Shown here: positions 15,908 to 24,913 of the stretch, piece by piece
Position numbering within the stretch: position 1 is the stretch's first letter
Layout: each line of letters begins with the position of its first letter
Source: Bacteroidales bacterium
GTDB taxonomy: Bacteria; Bacteroidota; Bacteroidia; Bacteroidales; UBA12077
DNA: 35,222 bases
Assembly (NCBI GenBank): GCA_019038645.1
Contig: JAHOYT010000011.1
Coordinates: 127,909-163,130 of the forward strand
Reading direction: 5' to 3'
Translations under genes and position numbers: made by a program
Notes under the pieces: generated by a model
Database searches by the model: none
Told to the model about the DNA's origin: nothing
What the model saw: the letters and a program-made list of their open reading frames with translations, nothing else

Positions 15908-16200
15908 CCCCGGAAGATGTGAATGATATTTTAAATCTAATCGGGAGTTCGCTAATTCTATGAGGCTTAAATTTGCTTAATCAAATTCTCAATTCAATAC
16001 TACAATTGATATCTTGTATTATACCTTTTAATAGTCATTCCCGCGTAGGCGGGAATCTCTTTGTGAAATTTGAGGATTTAGTTTTAATGTTTTACCACAA
16101 AGTAGCGTTAAGGTAAGCACCTTGTAATATAAAGGTTTTTCAAAAAAACACAAGGAATTTGAACAATAAAGGATTCCTTTATCAGAAATTACTGAAACAC
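15698..16200. repeat. Direct repeat, left copy (hypB 3' end plus downstream DNA)
   Basis: This ~503-base stretch recurs at 24373-24876, in the same orientation, at an offset of 8675-8676 bases. It covers hypB codons 148-216, the stop, and about 290 bases of downstream non-coding DNA. In the 210 coding bases I count about 15 differences and no indel (roughly 93% identity); the non-coding part aligns with a few short indels. The non-coding part (15908-16200) otherwise holds an inverted repeat at 16037-16056 and the palindrome ATAAAGGA-T-TCCTTTAT at 16166-16182. Confidence 0.92.
16037..16056. repeat. REP-like inverted repeat ATTCCCGC-N4-GCGGGAAT
   Basis: A GC-rich palindrome in an AT-rich spacer. 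GTCATTCCCGC...GCGGGAATC is a common dispersed intergenic repeat in many bacteria. The same unit is found in the second copy of the direct repeat at 24712-24731. It might help end transcription after hypB, although no T-run follows. Confidence 0.75.
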
Positions 16201-16206
16201 AATATT

Positions 16207-16236
16207 TTGTAATGTTTAAAAACTTTAATAACTTGT
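16207..16236 (+). promoter_or_regulatory. Possible promoter before the epimerase cluster
   Basis: TTG (16207-16209) is followed after 19 bases by TAACTTGT (16229-16236), close to the Bacteroidota TTG-N19-21-TAnnTTTG pattern. It sits just after the direct repeat ends and about 65 bases before the first gene. The second repeat copy is followed by a similar element at the matching position. Motif match only. Confidence 0.35.
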
Positions 16237-16301
16237 ATACCTGTCAACAATATTAAATATGTAAAATCATTACTAATTGTTAATGTTAAAAGCAGATATT
16301 A

Positions 16302-17288
16302 ATGAAAATATTTGTAACAGGAGGAGATGGATTGTTAGGTAGTAATCTTGTAAGAGAATTGCTTGCCAGAGATCATAAACTTACTGTTCTTGTTCAATCT
16401 GAAAGAGAGGTAAGTACCCTGGATGGGTTGAACCTGGAAAAAGTTGAAGGTAATCTACTTGATTTTGAATCACTAAAAGCTGCTACCAACGAAGCGGAAG
16501 CAATCATTCACGTAGCAGCTAATACAAGCCTCTGGCCTTCGAGAAGTAAAGTAGTTAATAAGGTTAATATTGAGGGCACACGAAATATCATACGTTTAGC
16601 TAAGGAATTGGATGTAAAAAGACTGGTGCATGTCGGCACGGCCAATACATTCGGTTTTGGTACCAAGGAGAATCCTGGTCAGGAGGATGCAGAGTATATG
16701 GGAGAACAATACGGCCTTGATTACATGGATAGCAAATGGAAGGCTCATCAATTGGTATTGGAGGCTGTTAAAGAAGGTGTGCCGGCGTTGATTGTAAACC
16801 CTACCTTTATGTTTGGTGCGTACGATTCAGCCCCAAGTTCAGGTAAAATAATACTGGCTGTATATTTGCAAAAACTTCCATATTCTGCGCCCGGAGGAAG
16901 AAACTATATTTGTGTTAAGGATGCTGCACATGCTATTGCTAATGCTTTGGAAAAAGGGAGAGTAGGAGAAAGTTACATAATAGGGAATGAAAATTTAACT
17001 TATAATGAGGTTTTCGGAAAGATGGCTTCTGTTTTAGGGGTTTCACCTCCCAAACGTAGTATTTCAAGATCGTCTTTTTTAGCATTTGGAAAGCTTTGTT
17101 CTTTAATTGCATTTATAACAGGGAAAAAACCTATCGTTTCTTACCCAATTGCTAAAATTGCTTGTGATGATCAATATTTTACTGCAGAAAAAGCTATTAA
17201 AGAGCTGGGCTTGATACAAACTCCAATTGAAGAAGGAATACAAGAAAGTTTTGAATGGTTAAAAATTAATGGATATCTTAAGAAATGA
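16302..17288 (+). CDS. NAD-dependent epimerase/dehydratase family protein (first paralog)
   Basis: A 328-residue extended short-chain dehydrogenase with an N-terminal Rossmann motif GGDGLLG (residues 7-13) and catalytic Tyr141-x3-Lys145 in YMDSK. The overall look is that of dihydroflavonol reductase or 3-beta-HSD-like epimerases, which reduce or epimerise an NAD(P)-bound alcohol or ketone; the substrate is unknown. It overlaps the CPBP-type gene by 4 bases (ATGA), so the two are translationally coupled. A second gene of the same family (18039) lies downstream and shares the MKIFV.G..G..G start and overall plan. The ATG follows AAAAGCAG, a weak ribosome binding site. Confidence 0.87.
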   Translation: MKIFVTGGDGLLGSNLVRELLARDHKLTVLVQSEREVSTLDGLNLEKVEGNLLDFESLKAATNEAEAIIHVAANTSLWPSRSKVVNKVNIEGTRNIIRLAKELDVKRLVHVGTANTFGFGTKENPGQEDAEYMGEQYGLDYMDSKWKAHQLVLEAVKEGVPALIVNPTFMFGAYDSAPSSGKIILAVYLQKLPYSAPGGRNYICVKDAAHAIANALEKGRVGESYIIGNENLTYNEVFGKMASVLGVSPPKRSISRSSFLAFGKLCSLIAFITGKKPIVSYPIAKIACDDQYFTAEKAIKELGLIQTPIEEGIQESFEWLKINGYLKK

Positions 17289-18034
17289 TTTACAAATTAC
17301 TAGATGTTGATATGGTCCTTTACAGGCAAGATTTAAAAATCATTATTCCTGTTGTAGTAGGTTTAATTGGATTGATGATTTTTTGGTTTACGCAAACATC
17401 CCAAAAATTCAAACAGAAGTTCCTTAATAAGTATGGAGAAGACCAGGGTTCTGTAAAATTTATTATGTTTACCAGATATCTTGGTGGATTTTCGATTGGG
17501 GTTATTCCTTTAATTATATATATTATAACTTTTCCCGATACCAGACTTTCACAGCTTGGACTTGGTTTAAATATGGAAACTCTGCCAGCAACCATCTTAT
17601 GGACAGTCGGACTCAGTATTGTTGTAATTCCATTAGTTCGATATAATGCAAAAAAACCATTTAACCTTAAATATTATCCACAGATTCGTGCTAAAGAATG
17701 GAACAGAAAAATAATAAATGGTAATCTTGCTACATGGGTTATTTATTTGTTGGGGTATGAATTTTTTTTTAGAGGATTATTGCTTTTTCCTCTGGTGAGT
17801 GAAATTGGATTATGGCCTGCTATAGCAGTTAATGTATGTTTATATACAGCAACTCATATTCCTCATGGTCGTGAGATTGCTATTGGAACAATTCCTCTTT
17901 CTATTGTCTTGTGTTTATTAAGTGTAAAAACTGAAACAATTTGGATTGCTTTCTTTATTCATATAACTATTTCATGGACCAATTCATTAACTGCATTAAA
18001 GCATAATCCGGAAATGAAAATAGTAAAAAAATAA
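17285..18034 (+). CDS. CPBP-like intramembrane protein (degenerate Abi/CAAX protease motif)
   Basis: A 249-residue membrane protein with about six to seven hydrophobic segments. The motifs of CPBP (Abi/CAAX prenyl protease) glutamic peptidases are recognisable: YEFFFRGLLLFPLV (Glu159, Arg163) for motif 1, normally EExxxR, THIPHG (His191, His194) for motif 2, and FIHITISWTN (His226) for motif 3. The second Glu of motif 1 is Phe here, so catalytic activity is uncertain. Related proteins process prenylated or bacteriocin-like substrates in the membrane. It sits between two paralogous epimerase-like genes and is coupled to both (4-base overlap upstream, 4-base gap downstream), so it may act on the same membrane pathway. 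Confidence 0.75.
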   Translation: MIYKLLDVDMVLYRQDLKIIIPVVVGLIGLMIFWFTQTSQKFKQKFLNKYGEDQGSVKFIMFTRYLGGFSIGVIPLIIYIITFPDTRLSQLGLGLNMETLPATILWTVGLSIVVIPLVRYNAKKPFNLKYYPQIRAKEWNRKIINGNLATWVIYLLGYEFFFRGLLLFPLVSEIGLWPAIAVNVCLYTATHIPHGREIAIGTIPLSIVLCLLSVKTETIWIAFFIHITISWTNSLTALKHNPEMKIVKK

Positions 18035-18038
18035 ACTG

Positions 18039-19034
18039 GTGAAGATATTTGTTTCAGGTTCAACTGGAAGCATTGGAGCACATCTCGTGAAGATGTTGGC
18101 TGAACGCGGTGATACAATTCATGTGCTTGTTAGGTCCTTGAGTAAAGCCAGGAATTTGACCTTTGATAATATTATTCCTTTTAAAGGAGATATTCTGGAT
18201 AAAACATCCATTGATAGAGCCATGAAAGGATGTCGGCAGGTATATCATGTTGCGGCTTTTGCTAAAGTGTGGGCCAGGGAAACCAGAAAGTTTTACGATG
18301 TTAATGTAAGAGGAACTGTTAATGTTTTACAGTCGGCTGTTGATTATAATGTAGAGAAGGTAGTTGTGACTAGTACAGCTGGAGTATTGGGACCCTCGAT
18401 AAATGGAGTTATTACTGAGGATAAAATTCGTGATATCGATATCTTTAATGAATATGAAGGTTCAAAAGCAATGGCTGAATCCCGGATTAAAGATTTTGTA
18501 AATATTCACAATCTTAATGTCGTGATAGTTTCTCCAACAAGAGTTTATGGTCCTTTCGTATTTGGCAAACCTTCATCAACAACTTTATTGATCGATAAAT
18601 ATGTTAACGATTCCTGGTCTATTTATCCGGGAAGCGGGAAAGAGATTGGCAATTATGTGTATATAGAAGATGTTGCAATTGGTCATCTTTTAGCGATGGA
18701 AAAAGGACGTAAAGGACATACTTACTTGTTGGGAGGAGAAAACTACGATTATGTGACATTTTATAAAAAACTGGGAAAAGTTTCTGGTATTAAGAGAAAG
18801 ATGTACAAAGTACCTCTTTGGACTCAAATAATATTTGCCGGATTTCAGTTATTCAGGGCAAAACGATTTGGAAAAGAGCCGGTAATCACACCTAAATGGA
18901 TTGCAAAAGGAAGGTATAATTGGGAGCTATCTCCTGAAAAGGCTATTCATGAACTTGGACTTCCGGTAACACCCTTTGAGGAAGGATTGAAAAAGACAAT
19001 TGAATACTTGAGATCTTATCGCAATAAAGTCTAA
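18039..19034 (+). CDS. NAD-dependent epimerase/dehydratase family protein (second paralog)
   Basis: A 331-residue extended short-chain dehydrogenase with GSTGSIG (residues 7-13) and Tyr139-x3-Lys143 in YEGSK. It resembles sugar-nucleotide epimerases, dihydroflavonol reductases and 3-beta-HSD-like proteins; the substrate is unknown. It shares length and layout with the product of the gene at 16302, including the C-terminal pattern (ELGL..TP.EEG....) seen in both, so the two arose from one ancestor. The start is GTG at 18039, 4 bases after the preceding stop. The next gene, another dehydrogenase, begins 54 bases downstream. Confidence 0.87.
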   Translation: MKIFVSGSTGSIGAHLVKMLAERGDTIHVLVRSLSKARNLTFDNIIPFKGDILDKTSIDRAMKGCRQVYHVAAFAKVWARETRKFYDVNVRGTVNVLQSAVDYNVEKVVVTSTAGVLGPSINGVITEDKIRDIDIFNEYEGSKAMAESRIKDFVNIHNLNVVIVSPTRVYGPFVFGKPSSTTLLIDKYVNDSWSIYPGSGKEIGNYVYIEDVAIGHLLAMEKGRKGHTYLLGGENYDYVTFYKKLGKVSGIKRKMYKVPLWTQIIFAGFQLFRAKRFGKEPVITPKWIAKGRYNWELSPEKAIHELGLPVTPFEEGLKKTIEYLRSYRNKV

Positions 19035-19088
19035 AATTTCGGTAATGTATTGAATTACTTTTCTGATGCAAATAAAAAATGAGATAAT

Positions 19089-19901
19089 ATGAAAGATAAA
19101 ACATTTCAGGATAAAGTTGCTATTATCACAGGTTCGAGTCGGGGTATCGGAAAAGCAATTGCTGTTGAATTAGTGAGAAATGGTGCTTTTGTTGTGTTAA
19201 ATGGCAGAAATCAAAAAAGGTTAACACAAGCAGAAAATGAAATAAATGCTCTCGGCGGAAAAGTATTAGCAGTTTGCTGTGATGTTTCTATTCCAACCCA
19301 GGCTAAAAACTTAGTAAATAAAACTATCGAGACTTATGGGAAATTAGATATTCTTATCAATAATGCCGGTGTTTCTATGTATGGAGATTTTTCTGATTTA
19401 AAGCCGGAAGTTTTTAAAACTATTTTTGAAACAAACGTTTTTGGAGTTGTCAATCCTACTATTCCTGCTTTATCACATATAAGAAAATCTCATGGCAGTA
19501 TTGTGTTTATTTCAAGTTTAGCTGGAACAAGGGGATTGCCAGGTCATTCAGCTTATTGCTCATCAAAAATGGCCTTGCGTGCTATTACTGAATCTATAAG
19601 AGTTGAGGAAATAAAATCAAAAATTCACGTGGGATTAATATTTGTTGGTTTTACTGAAAATGACCCTGAAAAGAAAACTATTGCAGCAGATGGTTCATTG
19701 ATTGCAATTAAAAATCGACCAAACTTTATTAAAGCTCAAACTTTAAGTAGTGTAGCTAAAGCTATTTTGAAAAACATTAGAAAAAGAAAATTTAGAACTA
19801 CTTTAACAGGAGTTGGAAAACTAAATGCTGTTATGCAAGCAATAATGCCTGGTGTAGTAGAAAAAATATTAATTTTTTCTATGAAGAGAATGAAAAAATA
19901 A
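19089..19901 (+). CDS. Short-chain dehydrogenase/reductase (classical SDR)
   Basis: A 270-residue classical SDR with the cofactor motif TGSSRGIG (residues 14-21), NNAG (91-94), and the catalytic Ser142/143-Tyr156-Lys160 (YCSSK). It should be an NAD(P)-dependent alcohol/ketone oxidoreductase. The C-terminus carries an extra basic, hydrophobic stretch (VEKILIFSMKRMKK) that may touch the membrane, as in lipid-modifying SDRs. It follows the two epimerases and CPBP-type gene on the same strand with a 54-base gap, so a four-gene operon is likely. A convergent large gene lies 153 bases beyond its end. Substrate unknown. Confidence 0.9.
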   Translation: MKDKTFQDKVAIITGSSRGIGKAIAVELVRNGAFVVLNGRNQKRLTQAENEINALGGKVLAVCCDVSIPTQAKNLVNKTIETYGKLDILINNAGVSMYGDFSDLKPEVFKTIFETNVFGVVNPTIPALSHIRKSHGSIVFISSLAGTRGLPGHSAYCSSKMALRAITESIRVEEIKSKIHVGLIFVGFTENDPEKKTIAADGSLIAIKNRPNFIKAQTLSSVAKAILKNIRKRKFRTTLTGVGKLNAVMQAIMPGVVEKILIFSMKRMKK

Positions 19902-20054
19902 ACCAATAGCTTGTTTAATCACTGTATGTTATAAATAAGTTTTTCACTAATTATATATAATAACTACATTAATAACATTGTACTTATACCACATGTAGGA
20001 AATGTATGCTGATTTATTACCAGCTATTCCCAACATTGATTTTGAAGTGAAATT

Positions 20055-23000
20055 TTAGATATGCATTGTTTCCGGAATATTATTCAATTGTGCATATTCC
20101 TTAACCTGATGCATAAAGGCTTGTAACCTTGTGTCTATGCTGGTATCTTCCTGCCCGTCATAAGCAATAGTTTCCCAGGGAATATTATTATGATCCTTTC
20201 TAAAATCATTGGTTAGTGATGCAACGAGGGTTCCTGGCATACAAGTAAAAGGCATAATATAAATAATTCCTGAAATATTTGTTTCAAAAAGTCCTGCTGC
20301 TGTACCTAAAGCTACAACAGGATCACCGTCATAGTCTTTATGAACATAAGGAGCACTATGTTTAATTGTACTTTTCAGGGAAATTTCACGGTTCATTTCT
20401 ACATAACATCTTACAGAGTCATTTAATACTTTACCAGTTGAATGTTGGATATACTGCTGTAATTTCGACTTGAACATTCCTTTTATATCTCCTTTCCAAA
20501 TGCTATCCCGCCAGTACCTGTAGCTCGAGTAAACAAGCCATTCGGCAAATGGAGCCATGATAGTTTCTGCGCCTAACGCTTCAATTTTATCAACAATAAA
20601 ACCATTGCAAAACGGATTGTCACGCATGAAAGTCTCACCCAAAATAGCAATAACAGGTCTCCTTTTTCCATTAGATATTGGTATTTCGCTAAAAGCCTTT
20701 CCTGCATTTTCAAGAACATCAGGAAGTCCTTTTGATCCTTTTTCCAAAGATTTTATTACTTGTCCAAGCCAATATTGATAAATTTCATTGGTTTGTCCTT
20801 TTAATGCTTCATAAGGTCGTCTTTCCTGTAAAAGTTTCTTAAGCATATCAACAGCAACAATTCCTTTCCAGGCGTTGAATCTGAACTTTCTTGATTTTCC
20901 TGGTGCTAGTGCACCGTAGCCATCATCATTACTAGGAGTAAGAATTTCAACATCGTGATACCCAAGACGATCAAAGATTATCCTTTGAAGTTTATTGTAA
21001 TCTCCAAATCTGCATGGCCCGTTATGATCGGGCATAAAAAATATCATTTTCTTTGGATCTGCTCCAGGTTGTCTTATTTTTTTTACAAAACTACCTACAG
21101 TACAAATAAAAGGAAAACATTCCTGTCCATTAGTCAATTTTCTGGCAATCTCCAAATCCTCATTATCAGCCATAGGTAGAACTTCCGCATCTATGTCACA
21201 ATATCTTGAAACAGCTGCTAAAGCATGTACTGTATCTCTTGCATACGGATAATATAATGTTCTCCCATTCAATTTATTAGTTGATTTCTGTCGTTTTTCT
21301 CTCACCAGATCTTCTTGTCTCTCTCTTTGGTATCCGGATAAACTGTCGAGGAAAGCTTCAAGTCTTGTTACCATACCTGCATCGGCACTATGTTCATCCA
21401 CTTCAAGGTGGAGATATGGTTTACCAAACATCTCCTCACGAACATAATGTGTAATGAATGAATCCGGACCACATCTGAAATTTCCAAGATATACTCCGAA
21501 AAGGTTTTTATTTTTACGAATTATTCGACTGGCAGACAAGATCTTTTGTCCGTTAGGCCAATACATCATTGAGTAATCATCAAAAATATTTTCGTCATTT
21601 AATGGAAGAAAATCAATTGGTACAGGAATGGTATTTAAATTAATAAGTTTTTCAACCAAACGTAAATTTAAAAATGGATCACTTGTATTATAGGGTCTTC
21701 CCAGAATTACCATCCCTTTTTTATCCTTAGGGAAATTATCTAAAACCTCTTTTCCCCTTTTGGCAACCGAATCTTCAAATAAAGTCTGAATCTCATTAGC
21801 TATAGTGATGGCTTTAATCGATTTTGACTTTGCTATTCCAAATTTATTTTTCATAAAACCGGAAAGTTCATTGTTCAAAACCCTCCCGTAATAGCGAAAA
21901 TGTAAAGTTGGAATTAAGAATTTGTCTCTAATCTTTTTATCCTGGAAGGCACTTCTCACCATGAACGGGAATGATTGCACCCAGGGACAATTACAGTTGT
22001 TTGTAGGATTTTCATCATCTGCTTTTGTGTTAACAATAAAAGGAAGAAAAACATAATCCACATTTTTCTCCAGTAAATTATTAACGTGACCATGCATTAA
22101 TTCAACTGGTAAGCAAGTTTCAGCTACCATTAATTCAATCGATTTTTTAACCAGTTGTTGGTTGGAAGGATCAGAAATAACTACCCGGAAGCCCAACTCC
22201 TGGAAATAGGTTCTCCAAAAAGGAAACTGCTGATAAAACAACATTAAAGCCCGGGGAATACCTATTGTAATTTTTCCATTTGCAGGTTCTTCAATATAAT
22301 CATCCATTAGAAGATTTAATCTTTCTTCAAAATAATTGGGGATATTTTTTCCTTTTCCTTTTCGCTCTTCAATTTCATATTTTTCACATCTTCCTCCATA
22401 AAACAAGGCCTTTTTTTCACCTTCAATTCTAACTCTTTGAATTTCGCAATGATTGGAGCACTCTTTACAAGTAAATCTGTCTGTTGTGAAAGGCAAATTG
22501 CTAACATTAAATCCTTTAAAACGAGTAGTTTTACTGATTATAGCTTTTCGGGCCAACATAGCAGCTCCAATGGCACCGGTCACATCAAAGTGAGGTGGAA
22601 TAGTAATTGGTTTGCCAGTAATTTTTTCAAATGCAGCGACAACAGAAACATTGTTAGTTACGCCACCCTGGAAAAATATTTTATTTCCAATAGGTTTTAT
22701 ACCAACTACTTTTTGAATATAATTTTGAACAATTGAATATGCGAGTCCACCTATAAGATCTTCTTTTTTTGCTCCTTTTTGTTGGTGGGAGTTTAGATCA
22801 GATTCCATAAAGACAGTGCATCGATCACCTAATTTTACAGGATATTTGGATTGCATAGCCATATTACCAAATTCCTTATTAATATTTATATCAAGTTTCT
22901 CTGCCTGTTCCTGAAGGAATGAACCTGTGCCAGCTGCACAAACTTTATTCATCTCGAAATCGACAATCACACCATTTTGAATACTAATATACTTGGAATC

Positions 23001-24272
23001 CTGCCCGCCAATTTCAAAAATTGTATCTACAGTAGGGTCGTGAGCAATGGCAGCTGTTGCTTGGGCTGTTATTTCATTTTGTATAATATCGGCACCAATA
23101 AAATCACCTGTAAGATAACGCCCTGAACCAGTTGTACCAACTGATGAGACATTTACTTTATCTCCAACTTCCTCGTATATTTCTTTAAGACCTCTTTGAA
23201 TGGCATTAAGAGGTTTACTTGCTGTGGGAAGATATCTACGGGCAAGAACATTATCATCTTTATCAATTAAAACTAAATTAGTACTTAACGAACCAACATC
23301 AACACCTAAGGAAACATCTACTTTTTTTCCGTCATTATTAATCCTTTTTACTGCAATATTATATATCGCTTTTGATTTTATTAGTTGGCTATGATGAGCA
23401 TTATCATTGTTTTTACTTACAAGGTAATTGTCCAGTTTTTCAAATCCTTTATAAGGAATAACTCTATTTGAATTTTTAAGACTATGAAATAATGCACCGA
23501 TAGCACCCATTGATGCATGATATTCAGGAATTATCAGATCTTTATCTTTTAATTCAAGAATTTCTTTGAAGGCACGAACCATACCTGCATTTGCAGCTAC
23601 TCCACCCTGGAAAATGATTGGAGTCTTCATTTTTTTACCCCGACCTAGTGTGCTTTTGAAATTTCTTGCCACAGCAAAACATAAACCTGCAACAATATCA
23701 TGTAGAGGAGTTGCAATTTGTTGAAGATGAATCATATCACTTTTTGCAAAAACACTGCATCTACCAGCAATTCTAGGTGGTTTTTTTGATTTTAAAGCTA
23801 AAGAACCAAATTCATTCTCAATAGAAACCCCAATACGGTTTGCTTGCTGATCGAGGAAAGAGCCAGTACCTGCGGAACACAAACTATTCAACGTAAAATC
23901 AGACAATTGAGAATACGATGTTCCTTTTACCTTTTCCATTAAAATGAGTTTGGAATCTTCGCCACCCATTTCAATAATAGTATTAGCCTCCGGATACAAA
24001 ACTGCAACAGAGGAGGATTGGGAAATTATTTCATTTACAAAAAATCCCCCAACAAGTTCTGAAGCTTGTTTCCCACCAGTACCTGTAAAAGCAATTTTGT
24101 CGATTTGATCCAAACCATATTCATTGAATATTTCCTGAAGCATTTCTCTTAATACATGGAAGGGTCTTCCTTGGCAATATGTATACAGGTTTTTTACAAT
24201 TTCTTTATCAGCGTTCATCAGAACGGTGTTCACAGAAATAGAACCAATATCAATCCCTAAATTGAATTTCAT
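20055..24272 (-). CDS. Giant acyl-CoA dehydratase activase-type protein (double BcrAD/BadFG ATPase fused to HgdB-like part)
   Basis: A 1405-residue cytoplasmic protein. It has two tandem ASKHA ATPase domains of the 2-hydroxyglutaryl-CoA dehydratase activator type: GIDIGS at 6-11 with Cys132 (CSAGTGSFLDQQA) and Cys172 (GRCSVFAKSD), and GVDVGS at 323-328 with Cys445 (CAAGTGSFLQEQA) and Cys485 (DRCTVFMESD). In such activators these Cys pairs hold the bridging [4Fe-4S] cluster. A Cys-rich linker (Cys602, 605, 609, 629) and a long C-terminal half with dehydratase D-component-like features (GRPYNTSDPFLN, CRFGDYNKL, FTCMPGT) follow. Known as a family in anaerobes but of unsettled function; ATP-driven low-potential electron transfer is the likely chemistry. 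No classic dehydratase subunits are adjacent. It is convergent to the SDR gene. Confidence 0.85.
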   Translation of the reverse strand: MKFNLGIDIGSISVNTVLMNADKEIVKNLYTYCQGRPFHVLREMLQEIFNEYGLDQIDKIAFTGTGGKQASELVGGFFVNEIISQSSSVAVLYPEANTIIEMGGEDSKLILMEKVKGTSYSQLSDFTLNSLCSAGTGSFLDQQANRIGVSIENEFGSLALKSKKPPRIAGRCSVFAKSDMIHLQQIATPLHDIVAGLCFAVARNFKSTLGRGKKMKTPIIFQGGVAANAGMVRAFKEILELKDKDLIIPEYHASMGAIGALFHSLKNSNRVIPYKGFEKLDNYLVSKNNDNAHHSQLIKSKAIYNIAVKRINNDGKKVDVSLGVDVGSLSTNLVLIDKDDNVLARRYLPTASKPLNAIQRGLKEIYEEVGDKVNVSSVGTTGSGRYLTGDFIGADIIQNEITAQATAAIAHDPTVDTIFEIGGQDSKYISIQNGVIVDFEMNKVCAAGTGSFLQEQAEKLDININKEFGNMAMQSKYPVKLGDRCTVFMESDLNSHQQKGAKKEDLIGGLAYSIVQNYIQKVVGIKPIGNKIFFQGGVTNNVSVVAAFEKITGKPITIPPHFDVTGAIGAAMLARKAIISKTTRFKGFNVSNLPFTTDRFTCKECSNHCEIQRVRIEGEKKALFYGGRCEKYEIEERKGKGKNIPNYFEERLNLLMDDYIEEPANGKITIGIPRALMLFYQQFPFWRTYFQELGFRVVISDPSNQQLVKKSIELMVAETCLPVELMHGHVNNLLEKNVDYVFLPFIVNTKADDENPTNNCNCPWVQSFPFMVRSAFQDKKIRDKFLIPTLHFRYYGRVLNNELSGFMKNKFGIAKSKSIKAITIANEIQTLFEDSVAKRGKEVLDNFPKDKKGMVILGRPYNTSDPFLNLRLVEKLINLNTIPVPIDFLPLNDENIFDDYSMMYWPNGQKILSASRIIRKNKNLFGVYLGNFRCGPDSFITHYVREEMFGKPYLHLEVDEHSADAGMVTRLEAFLDSLSGYQRERQEDLVREKRQKSTNKLNGRTLYYPYARDTVHALAAVSRYCDIDAEVLPMADNEDLEIARKLTNGQECFPFICTVGSFVKKIRQPGADPKKMIFFMPDHNGPCRFGDYNKLQRIIFDRLGYHDVEILTPSNDDGYGALAPGKSRKFRFNAWKGIVAVDMLKKLLQERRPYEALKGQTNEIYQYWLGQVIKSLEKGSKGLPDVLENAGKAFSEIPISNGKRRPVIAILGETFMRDNPFCNGFIVDKIEALGAETIMAPFAEWLVYSSYRYWRDSIWKGDIKGMFKSKLQQYIQHSTGKVLNDSVRCYVEMNREISLKSTIKHSAPYVHKDYDGDPVVALGTAAGLFETNISGIIYIMPFTCMPGTLVASLTNDFRKDHNNIPWETIAYDGQEDTSIDTRLQAFMHQVKEYAQLNNIPETMHI

Positions 24273-24372
24273 ATTATGGATTATTTAAAAATTTACAATT
24301 CTTGTAACCATACATGCATTCAAATTTCTATGCAACAATTATTAAATTTACAACTTTAATTGTTACAACCAA

Positions 24373-24582
24373 ATTAAATATCCAATGTTAATTCGCGAAA
24401 CCAAAGCAATTTTGTTAAATAAAATTGATTTAATTGAATATACAAACTTCAATAAAGCAAGTTGTCATGTTGACCTGAATAATGTAAACGGCAAGGTTCC
24501 TTTTATGGAAATTTCCTGTATCCGAAATATTGGAATGGATAAATGGTATAACTGGATTTCAAAACAAATTTCTTCAAAATAA
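24373..24582 (+). pseudogene. hypB: 5'-truncated hypB fragment
   Basis: This stretch repeats codons 148-216 and the stop of hypB with about 15 base differences. It starts abruptly after unrelated DNA, and the P-loop, metal site and Cys123 are all missing, so no GTPase can result. An in-frame ATG at 24385 would allow a 65-residue peptide that still contains NKID. Substitutions have changed several residues, including Phe178 to Cys. It is the left part of the second direct repeat copy. Confidence 0.9.
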
Positions 24583-24711
24583 CCCCGGAAGTTTTGAAAG
24601 ATGTTTTTAATCTAATCGGGAGTTCGCTAATTCTATGAGGCTTAAATTTGCTTAATCAAATTCTCAATTCAATACTACAATTGATATCATGCATCATACC
24701 TTTGAACAGTC

Positions 24712-24731
24712 ATTCCCGCGCAGGCGGGAAT
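24712..24731. repeat. REP-like inverted repeat ATTCCCGC-N4-GCGGGAAT (second copy)
   Basis: Same element as at 16037-16056, differing at one central base (GCGCAGGC against GCGTAGGC). It was carried along in the larger duplication rather than inserted separately. Confidence 0.75.
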
Positions 24732-24882
24732 CTCTTTGTGAAATTTAAGGATTTAGTTTTAAAGATTTACTACAAGAAGCATAAAGGAAAGCACCTGGTA
24801 ATAGTAAGGTTTTTCAAAAAAACTCAGGAGGATTTTGAACAATAAAGGACTCCTTTATCCGAAATTGCTGAAACACAAGATT

Positions 24883-24913
24883 TTGCATTTTATAATTGTA
24901 ATTATTATCTTTA
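24883..24913 (+). promoter_or_regulatory. Predicted promoter of the PD-(D/E)XK protein gene
   Basis: TTG (24883-24885) is followed after 20 bases by TATCTTTA (24906-24913), a good fit to the Bacteroidota promoter pattern. Transcription would start near 24920, leaving a leader of about 100 bases. It lies immediately after the right direct repeat. Motif match only. Confidence 0.5.

Larger units (their letters stand above)
24373..24876. repeat. Direct repeat, right copy
   Basis: This is the counterpart of 15698-16200, same orientation. It carries the hypB fragment, the shared spacer with REP-like repeat, and the palindrome ATAAAGGA-C-TCCTTTAT at 24842-24858 (centre base differs from the left copy while both arms are kept). 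The pair flanks about 8.2 kb containing four oxidoreductase/membrane genes and the giant activase. No coding sequence is supported in 24583-25022. Confidence 0.92.

Noticed and set aside
15908-16200. Insertion sequence or MITE as source of the repeated segment
   Set aside because: No transposase, no terminal inverted repeats at the repeat ends and no short target duplication were seen; the repeat contains a hypB gene end, which fits segmental duplication or recombination instead.
24648-24845. Open frame of 65 codons in the right direct repeat
   Set aside because: It reads through the REP-like palindrome (giving HSRAGGNL, a typical translation of that repeat), and the same frame in the left copy ends much earlier. 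Most likely non-coding.
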